Source: an uncultured Erythrobacter sp.
GTDB lineage: Bacteria > Pseudomonadota > Alphaproteobacteria > Sphingomonadales > Sphingomonadaceae
NCBI GenBank assembly: GCA_947503155.1
Contig: CANNCL010000003.1
Span: 62,001 to 126,000 of the forward strand
DNA length: 64,000 nt
Direction of reading: 5' to 3'
The notes below the pieces were generated by a model. That model ran no database searches. It was not told where the DNA came from and saw nothing but the letters and a program-made list of their open reading frames with translations. The translations under genes and the position numbers were made by a program. Positions 55,458-63,884 of this stretch are shown here, piece after piece. Numbering within the stretch: the stretch's first letter is position 1; every line of letters starts with the position of its first letter.

Positions 55458-55519
55458 TGTTGCAAATGTTCTATCTCACATGATCAAGCGCTGCCAAAAG
55501 CTTTCGAAAGGAGAATGTA

Positions 55520-56590
55520 ATGAAGGCTTTCAAAACCATGGCGGCGCTTTTCTTAGCGGCGACCGTGATGACCCCTAGCGCTGCCCAGACCCATCCCAAA
55601 TCCGCAAGTTTAGAAGCGCTAGACACTGCGGTATCGGCGGGTGAATTCAGTCAGATTACGAGCATCCTCGTCGCACATGACGGGAACTTGATCCACGAAA
55701 GCTACTTTGATGAAGAGGGCGAAGCAGCCCTGCGCAACACCCGATCAGCAACCAAGACGCTGACGGCAATGTTGGTCGGGCTGGCGATTGATCAGGGTTA
55801 TATCGATGGCGTTGATGCGGTTGTGAAGCCATTGTTTGCCGACATGGAACCTTTCGCCAATCCAGACCCGCGCAAAAACGAAATCACGTTTGAAGACTTC
55901 CTCACAATGAGCTCAATTCTCGAATGCGATGATTGGAACCAGTTTTCGGCTGGCAATGAGGAGCGCATGTACCTTTTGGAGGATTGGATCGGCTTTACAT
56001 TCGATCTCCCGATTAAGGGCTTTCCAGCATGGGCAAGCAAGCCTGAGGATTCCCCTTATGGCCGGGCATACAGCTATTGCACTGCCGGTGTTGCCACCAC
56101 TGGTGCGGCCATTGAAAGGGCAGTGGGTAGACCGCTCGAAGACTTTGCCGCGGCGCACTTGTTCGCGCCGATGGGCATTGGGCAAGTGGAATGGCAATTT
56201 TCGCCAACGGGTTTCCCGCAAGGCGGCGGCGGATTGGGGCTGCGAAGCCGCGATCTGCTAAAGCTGGGGCAGTTGCTGATGGATGGCGGAATATATGAAG
56301 GACGCCAGGTGCTGCCCGCTGCTTGGGTTCAGGCGATGATAACTCCGCGAGCTGAGGTCGGACCTGGCCGGGGTGATTACGGTTACCTCACTTGGTTGCC
56401 AAAGTTTGAAGTTGGCGGCCGCGAATACAGCGGGATCCAAATGGCAGGATCGGGCGGAAACAAGGTGGTGATGGTTCCGGAGCTGGATCTGGCGTTCGTC
56501 ATTACAACCGAAAATTTCAATGTCCGTAACCCGCATGGGATCACCGACACGATCATCACTGATCATATAATTCCGGCGTTCGCAGATTGA
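55520..56590 (+). CDS. Serine hydrolase, beta-lactamase-like fold, exported
   Basis: 356 aa. Signal peptide (AALFLAATVMTPSAAQ), then the SxxK motif SATK with nucleophile Ser in NTRSATKTLTAMLVGLA. The second motif reads Y-C-T-A-G in place of the Y-x-N of class C beta-lactamases, as in many esterase-type members. GRDYGYLTW-like and MAGSGGNKVVMV near the end fit the third, HxG-like site. Probably an esterase or peptidase in the periplasm; true beta-lactamase activity is not indicated. It ends before a two-way terminator shared with sodB. Confidence 0.85.
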   Translation: MKAFKTMAALFLAATVMTPSAAQTHPKSASLEALDTAVSAGEFSQITSILVAHDGNLIHESYFDEEGEAALRNTRSATKTLTAMLVGLAIDQGYIDGVDAVVKPLFADMEPFANPDPRKNEITFEDFLTMSSILECDDWNQFSAGNEERMYLLEDWIGFTFDLPIKGFPAWASKPEDSPYGRAYSYCTAGVATTGAAIERAVGRPLEDFAAAHLFAPMGIGQVEWQFSPTGFPQGGGGLGLRSRDLLKLGQLLMDGGIYEGRQVLPAAWVQAMITPRAEVGPGRGDYGYLTWLPKFEVGGREYSGIQMAGSGGNKVVMVPELDLAFVITTENFNVRNPHGITDTIITDHIIPAFAD

Positions 56591-56660
56591 TTGTAAGAGC
56601 CTGCATCAACGCCTTCAGGAGCGTCCCTGCCTTTTAATCAAACGGCTTGTTCCGAAACGA

Positions 56661-56697
56661 AAAAACCCCGCCTCGCATAGCGCAAGGCGGGGTTTTT
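56661..56697. terminator. Bidirectional intrinsic terminator
   Basis: AAAAACCCCGCCT (56661-56673) pairs perfectly with AGGCGGGGTTTTT (56685-56697), with a further CGC/GCG pair in the loop. It lies between the convergent serine hydrolase (+) and sodB (-) genes. Confidence 0.93.
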
Positions 56698-56729
56698 CTG
56701 GTCTTGGTCCTGCGAAATTAAGCCGCAGC

Positions 56730-57341
56730 TTACGCCGGATAGGTCCAAGCCGATCCGCGCGCGAGGTTTTCAGATGCGAAGGCCCAGTTGAGTTTCGCAT
56801 CGACAACCGCGTCGAGGTAAGCAGGGCGCTTGTTCTGGTGGTCGATGTAATAGGCGTGTTCCCACACGTCGATCACCAGCAGCGGGTTGAAATCGCTGTC
56901 GGCAATCGTGTCGCCGTCATGCGTTTCTTCGATGGACAGCGTGCCGTCCTTCTCCGCCAGCCACACCCAGCCGCTGGCGAAGTGGCCTGCGCCGCGCGCT
57001 TTTAGCTGAGCTTTGAGTTCGTCAACCGAACCAAAAGCGGCGTCGATCTTAGCTTTCAGGTCAGCCGAAGGGGCGGTTTCGGATGCCGCCATCGAATGCC
57101 AATAGAAACCGTGGTTCCAGCTTTGCGCGGCGTTGTTGAACAGCCCTTGATTGGTACCCCGAGCAGCGGACACAACCGCCTCGAGCGAGCCGTTTGCGTG
57201 ATCCGTACCGTCAATCGCGGCGTTCATCTTGTCGATATAGGCTTGGTGATGCTTGCCGTGGTGAAACGACAAGGTCTCTGCCGATACGGCCGGTGCGAGG
57301 GCGGTGTCTGGGTAAGGAAGGTCGATCAGTGTGAATGCCAT
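56730..57341 (-). CDS. sodB: Fe/Mn superoxide dismutase
   Basis: 203 aa. Metal ligands lie in FHHGKHHQAYIDKMN, QSWNHGFYWHSM and VIDVWEHAYYIDHQNKRPAYL; the start MAFTLIDLPYPDTALAP is typical. No signal peptide, so cytoplasmic. The active-site neighbourhood (AQSWNHGFYW) looks like the iron type, but metal choice is not certain from sequence. It converts superoxide to peroxide and oxygen. Confidence 0.95.
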   Translation of the reverse strand: MAFTLIDLPYPDTALAPAVSAETLSFHHGKHHQAYIDKMNAAIDGTDHANGSLEAVVSAARGTNQGLFNNAAQSWNHGFYWHSMAASETAPSADLKAKIDAAFGSVDELKAQLKARGAGHFASGWVWLAEKDGTLSIEETHDGDTIADSDFNPLLVIDVWEHAYYIDHQNKRPAYLDAVVDAKLNWAFASENLARGSAWTYPA

Positions 57342-57589
57342 GTTGGTTCTCTCTGGTTGAATTGGGGTGCCTTATAATAGCAATGCGTATCCTTGATAAA
57401 GGTTGCATTTTTAATCTTAGAATTCTTATCGGGATGCATGGGGTAACATGTTGGAACGTAACCACGAACCCCAACGGGCCAGATACACCCTTACTTGCAA
57501 GATTTGCAGCTCAGCCGCTTTTTGGTAGGAAGCTAACAAAACTAACAAAAGGCCGAGAGAATCGGCTAGGTTTTGGGGAACTTGGTGCA

Positions 57590-57898
57590 GTGGGCCTGTT
57601 TGGAATCACATTAGTATGGATTGATGGTCTGCGCATGGGGCGCGTGCTCCCGCACCGGTCATTCGCGCTGTTTCGGCGTAAGCGGAAGGTGAGCAAAGGC
57701 GATATCGTCTTGGTCGATCACCCCGAATTTGGGCGGGTTGTGAAGATGGTGGCGGCGGTCACGATCAATGGCCGTTATTCGCTGCGCGGGGCGCATCCCA
57801 ATTCTGACAGCGAAGCGCGGCTTGGCGCAGTCGAGGGTCGCCAGATCAGGGGCACACTTATCTGGCGCCTGACGAAAGGCCGCGCGCTTCCGGCGTAA
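57590..57898 (+). CDS. S26 signal-peptidase-like protein lacking the catalytic Ser
   Basis: 102 aa from the GTG at 57590; the start is uncertain and the frame is open further upstream. SKGDIVLVDHPEFGRVVKMVAAV has the GD and VK (Lys) features of S26/S24 peptidases, and HPNSDSEARLGAVEGRQIRG fits the end of that fold. The usual G-x-S-M-x-P serine motif reads GLRMGRVLP, so Ser is Arg. It may be an inactive member. Its closest family style is the short Ni-SOD maturation protease, and sodB (non-nickel) lies beside it, divergent. Function unknown. Confidence 0.6.
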   Translation: MGLFGITLVWIDGLRMGRVLPHRSFALFRRKRKVSKGDIVLVDHPEFGRVVKMVAAVTINGRYSLRGAHPNSDSEARLGAVEGRQIRGTLIWRLTKGRALPA

Positions 57899-57908
57899 CG
57901 GTTAAACC

Positions 57909-59426
57909 TTAGGCGGCGGCGGCGGAGCGTTTGTAATCCGCATCGGCGCTGAGCTGAGAATGCTCCACCCATGTCGAATGCACGCCGCTTGAGATTTTGT
58001 GCGGCAAACGGGCGCGGCAAATTGGCCCTTTGGCGACGTCATCCGCGTCAAGAATGGCGAGCTCAGACATGCCGGTATTCTCATCGATCAGGAATGTGAT
58101 CAGATAACCATCTGTTTCTGATACCTGCTCTGCGCCTGATCCTTTGCGCGGCACCATAGGGCTTTCGCTGGCATAGACGCCTTCGGGCAGGGTGAAGCGC
58201 ACTTCCTCGCCCGTTTCGGTATCGTGGCGGACATAGCCGTTGAACAGAAACCAACCGGGGCGGGTGGTTGTCGACCAGATATAGCGGCTCTGTTTCATCA
58301 GATAATCCGGGTTGATCATCCCAAATTCGACGATGCTATCGGATAGCCGTTCTTCAGTGGTTTCGCCGGTTTCCAGGTTGAAACGCCAACGGTGCAAGCG
58401 GCTTTGGAAAGAATGCTCGTCAACATAGGCCATCATATGGCTGTATTGCCCCGCTTCTTCGATCGGATCGGGCATTGGTTTGTCTTGGTAATATCCTTCC
58501 AAGACGACCTCATCCCCGTCCGGGCCGGTCGTCTCGTATGCGTTTGTCCAATGCAGAACATAGGTCGGCGATGCTTCGAACCAGCGGATGTCTTCGGGCT
58601 GTCCATGCCGCGGGATCAAGGCAAAGCGCGTGGGCACGCCGTCATGAATGCGCGCCGCGTGGATATCGCGCTTTAGCAAATCGGCATCCCAATAAAGCGG
58701 CATATCGTTGAGGATCGACCAATTCTTTGTGATCGCCATATCATGCGGCAAACGCGGTCCGGGCAGCGGGATCGGCACGTAATGCGCCAGTTTCCCATCA
58801 CGGCCCACCACGCCGTAATGCATGTAAGGCGCGTGTTTGGAATAGTTGAAGAACATCAATTCTCCGGTCGCCTCGTCCACTTTGGGATGCGCTGAAACCC
58901 CGTCAAGCGGCCCCCACGACGCCTTGCCCAAATTCTCCAGCGTTACCGGGTCCATCTGCCACGCTTCGCCGCATTGATAGAGGGTCGCCAAAGCTGTTCC
59001 TGCGTGAACAATAATGTCGGTGGAGCCTGTGTCTTTGAGCCCGCCATGCGCGCCAAATCCGGGCCGCTTTGACGTGCCAACCGGATCCATCAATCCGCCC
59101 CACAATGCACCGCCCGCAATCTGTTCCGCGTCAAAACACGCGGTGCGCAGGAACCGGTTGCGATAGCTGGCTTTGCCGCCGCTTATGCTGACCTGATGCA
59201 CCATCGCATCGCCATCAAATGGGTGATGACGGCCCAGCGGTTGATGCACAGGGTTTTCGGTGTTGCGCAGGTAAATACCGTCAATATCCGCCGGAATTGC
59301 CCCTTCGATAATCTCAAGCTCATCCACGTCCACTTCTTCATGAACCGGCGTCCACGGTCCCGAAAGATACGGGTGGTTCGAGGGTTGAAGGCTGGTGCGC
59401 ACTGGCGGCTGACGTGTGACCTGCAT
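57909..59426 (-). CDS. Carotenoid oxygenase family protein
   Basis: 505 aa RPE65/CCD-family enzyme that cuts carotenoids or related alkenes with a His4-bound iron. GIYLRNTENPVHQPLGRHHP and FDGDAMVHQVSI open the propeller; iron His candidates are in GVSAHPKVDEAT, RLPHDMAITKNW, AYVDEHSFQSRLHRW and SGVHSTWVEH. No signal peptide. The ATG at 59426 (MQVTRQPPVRTS) is chosen, as the longer frame overlaps the promoter region of the divergent stress protein. Converges on the S26-like gene with 10 bp. Confidence 0.88.
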   Translation of the reverse strand: MQVTRQPPVRTSLQPSNHPYLSGPWTPVHEEVDVDELEIIEGAIPADIDGIYLRNTENPVHQPLGRHHPFDGDAMVHQVSISGGKASYRNRFLRTACFDAEQIAGGALWGGLMDPVGTSKRPGFGAHGGLKDTGSTDIIVHAGTALATLYQCGEAWQMDPVTLENLGKASWGPLDGVSAHPKVDEATGELMFFNYSKHAPYMHYGVVGRDGKLAHYVPIPLPGPRLPHDMAITKNWSILNDMPLYWDADLLKRDIHAARIHDGVPTRFALIPRHGQPEDIRWFEASPTYVLHWTNAYETTGPDGDEVVLEGYYQDKPMPDPIEEAGQYSHMMAYVDEHSFQSRLHRWRFNLETGETTEERLSDSIVEFGMINPDYLMKQSRYIWSTTTRPGWFLFNGYVRHDTETGEEVRFTLPEGVYASESPMVPRKGSGAEQVSETDGYLITFLIDENTGMSELAILDADDVAKGPICRARLPHKISSGVHSTWVEHSQLSADADYKRSAAAA

Positions 59427-59479
59427 GGTGTTTTTCCTGTCGGGTTCTTTCCGGCAGCCTAGCCAAAGACGCGGTGCTT

Positions 59480-59511
59480 GCAAACTTGATCTCGCGCAAA
59501 TTTGATCTCGA
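59480..59511. repeat. 16 bp tandem duplication in the stress-protein promoter region
   Basis: GCAAACTTGATCTCGC and GCAAATTTGATCTCGA (14 of 16 bases the same) lie between the divergent carotenoid oxygenase and universal stress protein genes. Confidence 0.75.
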
Positions 59512-59567
59512 TCAAAGACACCGCTGTCATCCCGCCCCAATATGATGTGCAACCAAAGGAGATATTC

Positions 59568-60386
59568 ATGAAAACGATCCTTCTTCACATCGACAGCGAC
59601 AATTGCATGGATGCGCGGCTGCAAGTCGCGATGGACATTGCGCGGGCGTGCAATGGTCACATCACATGCCTTCAGGCGGTGAGTTTTGAGGTCTTTGCAC
59701 CGGGCGATTTCTACGGCTCAGCTATGGCGGCGGCGATGCCCCGCATCAAAGAAGCCGCTGAAAATCTGCGCGCCAAGATTGAAACGGACCTCGCCAATGA
59801 AGATGTCTCATTTGAATGGCGGTTCCTCTATGGAATGGCGGAAAACCGGCTGCTCGAACAATCGGCGCTGCATGATGTGATTGTCGTTGGCCCGCACGAC
59901 GTCGGAGAAGAGGGCGCGCGCGGCCCGTCGGCAATGGCGGGGGAATTGGCGCTTAAGGCACCGGCCCCGGTTTTGGTCGTCCCGGGTGATTGGAACCGGA
60001 TGGATGTTAGCGCGCCGGCATTGATCGCGTGGAACGGGTCATCAGAGGCTTGCGTGGCGATGCGCGCAGCAGTGCCATTGCTCAAATGCGCGAGCAAAAC
60101 CTACATCGCCAGCGTCGCAGAAGAGACGGAGAAAATGCGCTTCGATTTCCCCGCGACGCAGGCCGCAATGTATCTCAGCCGCCACGGCATAGAGGCGGAA
60201 ATCGTCGATATTCCGCGCGGCACGGGCAAAGTGTCCGATACTTTGATGTCGGCTGCGAAAATGCGCGAATGCGGTGTGTTCGTGATGGGAGCCTATGGCC
60301 ATTCGCGGCTGTCAGAGATGCTGCTGGGCGGGGTAACGCGGCGGATTTTGAGCGGGCCTCATATGCCGATTTTGATGGCGCATTAA
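59568..60386 (+). CDS. Universal stress protein, two UspA domains
   Basis: 272 aa tandem UspA protein: TILLHIDSDNCMDARLQVAMDIARACNGH begins the first domain, and PALIAWNGSSEACVAMRAAVPLL begins the second. The ATP-binding glycine pattern GAYGHSRLSEMLLGGVTRRIL is in the second domain. Cytoplasmic stress protein. AAAGGAGA precedes the ATG. Confidence 0.9.
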   Translation: MKTILLHIDSDNCMDARLQVAMDIARACNGHITCLQAVSFEVFAPGDFYGSAMAAAMPRIKEAAENLRAKIETDLANEDVSFEWRFLYGMAENRLLEQSALHDVIVVGPHDVGEEGARGPSAMAGELALKAPAPVLVVPGDWNRMDVSAPALIAWNGSSEACVAMRAAVPLLKCASKTYIASVAEETEKMRFDFPATQAAMYLSRHGIEAEIVDIPRGTGKVSDTLMSAAKMRECGVFVMGAYGHSRLSEMLLGGVTRRILSGPHMPILMAH

Positions 60387-60474
60387 ATAGGAGCGGCCAC
60401 GCGGCACAAAATCCGCTGGCGCATGTCGGCATTGTGCGCTCAAATCCCTGCGATTCGAACGCGCAGGGGGAAAT

Positions 60475-61773
60475 ATGGGCGATTGGCTGGCGGCATTGAG
60501 CGTGATTGAAGGGGTTGGGCTGCTTGGCGGTCTTGCAAGCCTGATTGGTTTGGCGATCACTTTGCGCGCTTATTTGCGATCAAGAACCCGCGCCGGGCTT
60601 TTGGCGAAGCAGCTAGACGCCAGTCAAAGCGAGCTGAGGCTTGAGAAAAACGAGCGGATGGCCGCCGAACGCCGAGCAGAACAAGCAGAAGCAGAGCGCG
60701 ACCGCGCCTCGCCAGAGGGGATGTTGGCGCATCTTGAGGATTTGAAAACGCGGCAGCAGTTTGATGAGTGGGAGAAACATGCCGAGCTGTCTTCACAGAT
60801 TGATGACCCAGTTGCATGGCTGCTTCTGGAACGCGCGAGCTACCAAATCGCCATGCTTCCCGCAGCCGATGATTTGGACGCGGCGCTTGTGCGGATTGCG
60901 CGCCTGTCACTTGCAATGGCGCACCTGTCGCCAACTCTTAATGCACGCACCAATCTGAATGTAGAAATCGATCGGCTCAGGAAAAAGAGCGATTGGCTCA
61001 AGGAGCTTTCGTGTTCTGAAATCTATATCAGCACACCGACTTCTGCCGAGGCCGATGCTTATCGGCTTACGGAGGTGTCGGAACGCTTGATGAATCTCGG
61101 TCACTTTCACTGCAGCTTGGTCACCGCGCGCCGGGCGATGGAAATTTGTATCGCGGCACCCGGACATTTTGATGCGGTGTTGGAAGCAAACGTTGCCACG
61201 CGCGTGCTTGCACCCGCAATGGCTGTTGCAGATCATGGACTGTATGAGCGCGGCCTCGCTTTCGCTCAGCCAGCTGTCGAGAGGATGGCAGAGGGCCGCC
61301 AGAAAGAGGAGTTTGGCGCTGCGCTTGCAATGCGCAAAGCCGACTTTGCGCGAATGCAAAACCGATTTGACGATTCATTGGCAATCTATGCAGGGTTGGA
61401 GGCAAAAGTTGCCATACTTCATCCACGAGAATCGGTTGAATTTTTGGGATTTCTGCTCGGGTGGGTGATGACGCTCACATTGGCTGAAAAAGCCGATGCG
61501 GAGATGTCTGCACAGCTTGTTGAATCGTATCAAGACACAGAAGGCCCTGTGTCAAATGACACATTAACTGCGCGGTTCTACCATGCCAAAATGCTCAAAA
61601 TCGCGGGCAGAATCGACGAGGCCGTGGATGAGCTGGAAGACCTTTTGCCGCTGAAAATTGAGCACAAGGGAGCGCGGCACCGCGATACAAGCGTCACGCG
61701 GGACCTCCTGTCAGAGCTTCGCCAGCAAAAAGAAGCGGAGCGGGAGGCCGAGACGGCAAAGAGCGGCGGGTAA
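60475..61773 (+). CDS. Unrecognised membrane-anchored coiled-coil/helical-repeat protein
   Basis: 432 aa, not recognised. An N-terminal membrane helix (LLGGLASLIGLAITLRAYL) is followed by a charged coiled coil (about residues 45-85, LRLEKNERMAAERRAEQAEA) and an all-helical C-terminal region of ~300 aa that looks like TPR-type repeats (AGLEAKVAILHPRESVEFLG, FYHAKMLKIAGRIDEAVDEL). It is probably a cytoplasm-facing scaffold or signal protein. No neighbour gives a clue; the universal stress protein is 88 bp upstream. Confidence 0.6.
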   Translation: MGDWLAALSVIEGVGLLGGLASLIGLAITLRAYLRSRTRAGLLAKQLDASQSELRLEKNERMAAERRAEQAEAERDRASPEGMLAHLEDLKTRQQFDEWEKHAELSSQIDDPVAWLLLERASYQIAMLPAADDLDAALVRIARLSLAMAHLSPTLNARTNLNVEIDRLRKKSDWLKELSCSEIYISTPTSAEADAYRLTEVSERLMNLGHFHCSLVTARRAMEICIAAPGHFDAVLEANVATRVLAPAMAVADHGLYERGLAFAQPAVERMAEGRQKEEFGAALAMRKADFARMQNRFDDSLAIYAGLEAKVAILHPRESVEFLGFLLGWVMTLTLAEKADAEMSAQLVESYQDTEGPVSNDTLTARFYHAKMLKIAGRIDEAVDELEDLLPLKIEHKGARHRDTSVTRDLLSELRQQKEAEREAETAKSGG

Positions 61774-62000
61774 AGCAAGCGGCGTCACACGTTTGAGGGC
61801 GCTATCTGGCCCGCGTTTTCCTACTTGGAGTTATCGCAGTAGAAAGCATTTCGTTCCGCCGCAGCGATGAGGGCCGCGTGCCGCAAATGCGAAAGTTGAC
61901 ACATAGTGACACCGGATTTCCAAAAAACCGATTTGGTATCAACGACTTTCAACGTTTCGCATTATTCCCAAAGCACCCATTTGTGTGTGCCAAATCTCGC

Positions 62001-62939
62001 TCAACTCTTCGACTTACGCTTTCGCATCATGCCTTCTTGCGCGACGCTGGCGACCAATTCGCCGGACTGGTTGTAAATGCGTCCGCGGTTGAACCCGCGT
62101 CCGCCGCCGCTCCACGGGGCGTCGGTGCAATAGAGCAGCCATTCATCGGCCCGCGCATCACGGTGGAACCAGATTGTGTGATCGAGGCTGGCGCCGACCA
62201 GCTCGCCGCGCATCCAGCTAAGCCCGTGGGGCAGGGCGCTGGTGCCAAGCAGCGTGTAATCGCTGGCATAGGTCATGATCGCGCGGTGCAAAGAGGGCGT
62301 ATCGGCCTCTGCGGCGACCGGCGCTGCGGTACGAAACCAGGTATGCGCACGCGGTTCGCGCGGTTCGTTGTTCATCCAATGCAGCCGGTCAATCGTCCGC
62401 ATCTCAATCGGGCGCGGGCGCAGCATGAAAGCGCGCTGCACGTCCGAAAGCTTGTCACCCATCCGGTCCGCCATCTCGCGCCGCATCTCCATATCGGGTT
62501 TGAGGTCATCAGGCGGCGCAACGTCGGGCATTGGGCTGTCATCATGTTCAAGGCCGGTCTCTGGCACTTGGAAACTTGCGGTGAGGTTGAGGATCGGGCT
62601 GGAGGTGCCGTCCTCATTCTCCTGCGCGGCCACGACGCGGCGATTGGAGAAACTGCGCCCGTCAAAGTCGCGCTCAATGCGGTATTCGATCGGAATGCCC
62701 TCTTTCCCGCCGCGCAGGAAATAGGCGTGGAGCGAATGAGCGGTCTTCGCGCGATTGTCGCTCGAGGGCACGGATGCCTGTGCAGCTTGGAGCGCTTGGG
62801 CCAGCACTTGGCCGCCAAAGACGCGGCCAACGCCGCCCTTTTGGGGTGCGCCAATGTGAATGTCGGCGGCGCGTTTATCGACGGTGAGAAGACGCGTCAG
62901 TCCGTCGACGAGTTCGCGGTTGGTTGGTGTGTCGGTCAT
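62001..62939 (-). CDS. tesB: Acyl-CoA thioesterase II (TesB family)
   Basis: 312 aa double hotdog thioesterase that splits medium- or long-chain acyl-CoA. Motifs: GRVFGGQVLAQALQAAQ in the first hotdog, SLHAYFLRGGKEGIPIEYRI, and DHTIWFHRDARADEWLLY and GGGRGFNRGRIYNQSGELVASVAQEGMMR in the second. Start at ATG 62939 (MTDTPTNREL); ATGs at 62951 and 62963 are alternatives. The 61774-62000 gap upstream of its stop shows no gene. Confidence 0.92.
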   Translation of the reverse strand: MTDTPTNRELVDGLTRLLTVDKRAADIHIGAPQKGGVGRVFGGQVLAQALQAAQASVPSSDNRAKTAHSLHAYFLRGGKEGIPIEYRIERDFDGRSFSNRRVVAAQENEDGTSSPILNLTASFQVPETGLEHDDSPMPDVAPPDDLKPDMEMRREMADRMGDKLSDVQRAFMLRPRPIEMRTIDRLHWMNNEPREPRAHTWFRTAAPVAAEADTPSLHRAIMTYASDYTLLGTSALPHGLSWMRGELVGASLDHTIWFHRDARADEWLLYCTDAPWSGGGRGFNRGRIYNQSGELVASVAQEGMMRKRKSKS

Positions 62940-62996
62940 GGCGAAAGCCATGCGAGGGGCCATCGGATAGGTCAAGCACCTGAAGACAGATCGGCG

Positions 62997-63884
62997 TTAC
63001 ACCAGACGCAGTTTGCGCAAGCCGCGGAATGTATAGGCTTTGATGCGGTTGCTGGCTGGCCAACGACCCGGAGCTTTGGGTGCAAAGCCGCGTTGGCGCA
63101 GCAGGTGGTTCAGCCCGCGCGCATCGCTTTCAGCATAGCTCCATTCGCTGCGCCATGTGATGGAGAGGGAGATTGAGCTGAGCGGTCCATTGCGGACAAA
63201 ATGCGGGGCCATGACCGGCACATAGACGGCATTGCCGGGGCCAAGCGGGAATTCGCGCGCGCCGCCTTTATGGCTCTCGTGCCAAGTGAGTTCGCGCGGG
63301 CCGCCGGAATGATAGCTTTCGTGGACGGCATCCGGGGCGAAACGCGGATCGCCAGCGGGGAACTGTGTCATGATTTTGGAGCCGGTGACCTGCAGCAAGA
63401 TGTTGTGCTCGGGATCAAAATGGTAGGGCGTGACGGCATTCGGACTGGAGATGAAGATGAAACCTTGAGGCGTGAGCATTGCGCCGGTCTTTGCTTCGAT
63501 CTGATCGCGAAGTTCGCCCAAAAGATCGAGAAGGAGCGCCCCGTAAGAAGGCACTTGCTCGACATTCTTGAGAACCGCCCAGCTGTTCGCCTCATGCACG
63601 TGGCGGATCGTATCGGCGATAGAGAGACCGGTGCTGCCCGGCTTTCCATCAACGCCAATCGGCAGATCGCCGCGATTATACTCGACGCTCTCCTCGGGCA
63701 GCCGCTCTGCCAAATCGGCCAGCGCGTTCAGTTCGAGCAGGGGATGCCGGTCCAGCGCGTGATGCAGGCCGTGCGGGGTTTCGGGATAAGCGGCGGCGAA
63801 TGCGTCTCGCGCCTCCGCATCGAATGTGTCGGGCGCAGACGCGCGGACGCGCTGCCAATGTTTGGAGGTGGAGGGGGCGTTCAT
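62997..63884 (-). CDS. Cupin-like (JmjC-type) oxygenase-fold protein
   Basis: 295 aa. Iron-binding motif HxD in VTPYHFDPEHNILLQVTG with distal His in APHFVRNGPLS, and FIFISSPNAVTPYH before it, as in the cupin_8/JmjC-like group of 2-oxoglutarate-dependent proteins. Function unknown; may be a hydroxylase. The ATG overlaps the stop of the next upstream gene by 4 bp (ATGA). Confidence 0.8.
   Translation of the reverse strand: MNAPSTSKHWQRVRASAPDTFDAEARDAFAAAYPETPHGLHHALDRHPLLELNALADLAERLPEESVEYNRGDLPIGVDGKPGSTGLSIADTIRHVHEANSWAVLKNVEQVPSYGALLLDLLGELRDQIEAKTGAMLTPQGFIFISSPNAVTPYHFDPEHNILLQVTGSKIMTQFPAGDPRFAPDAVHESYHSGGPRELTWHESHKGGAREFPLGPGNAVYVPVMAPHFVRNGPLSSISLSITWRSEWSYAESDARGLNHLLRQRGFAPKAPGRWPASNRIKAYTFRGLRKLRLV

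Noticed and set aside
55520..56590. True beta-lactamase
   Set aside because: The SxxK is present but the second motif is Y-C-T, not Y-x-N, which fits an esterase-type serine hydrolase.
61878..63176. 432 aa open frame opposite the thioesterase and the cupin-like gene
   Set aside because: Shadow of two well-supported genes; no start site or motif of its own.
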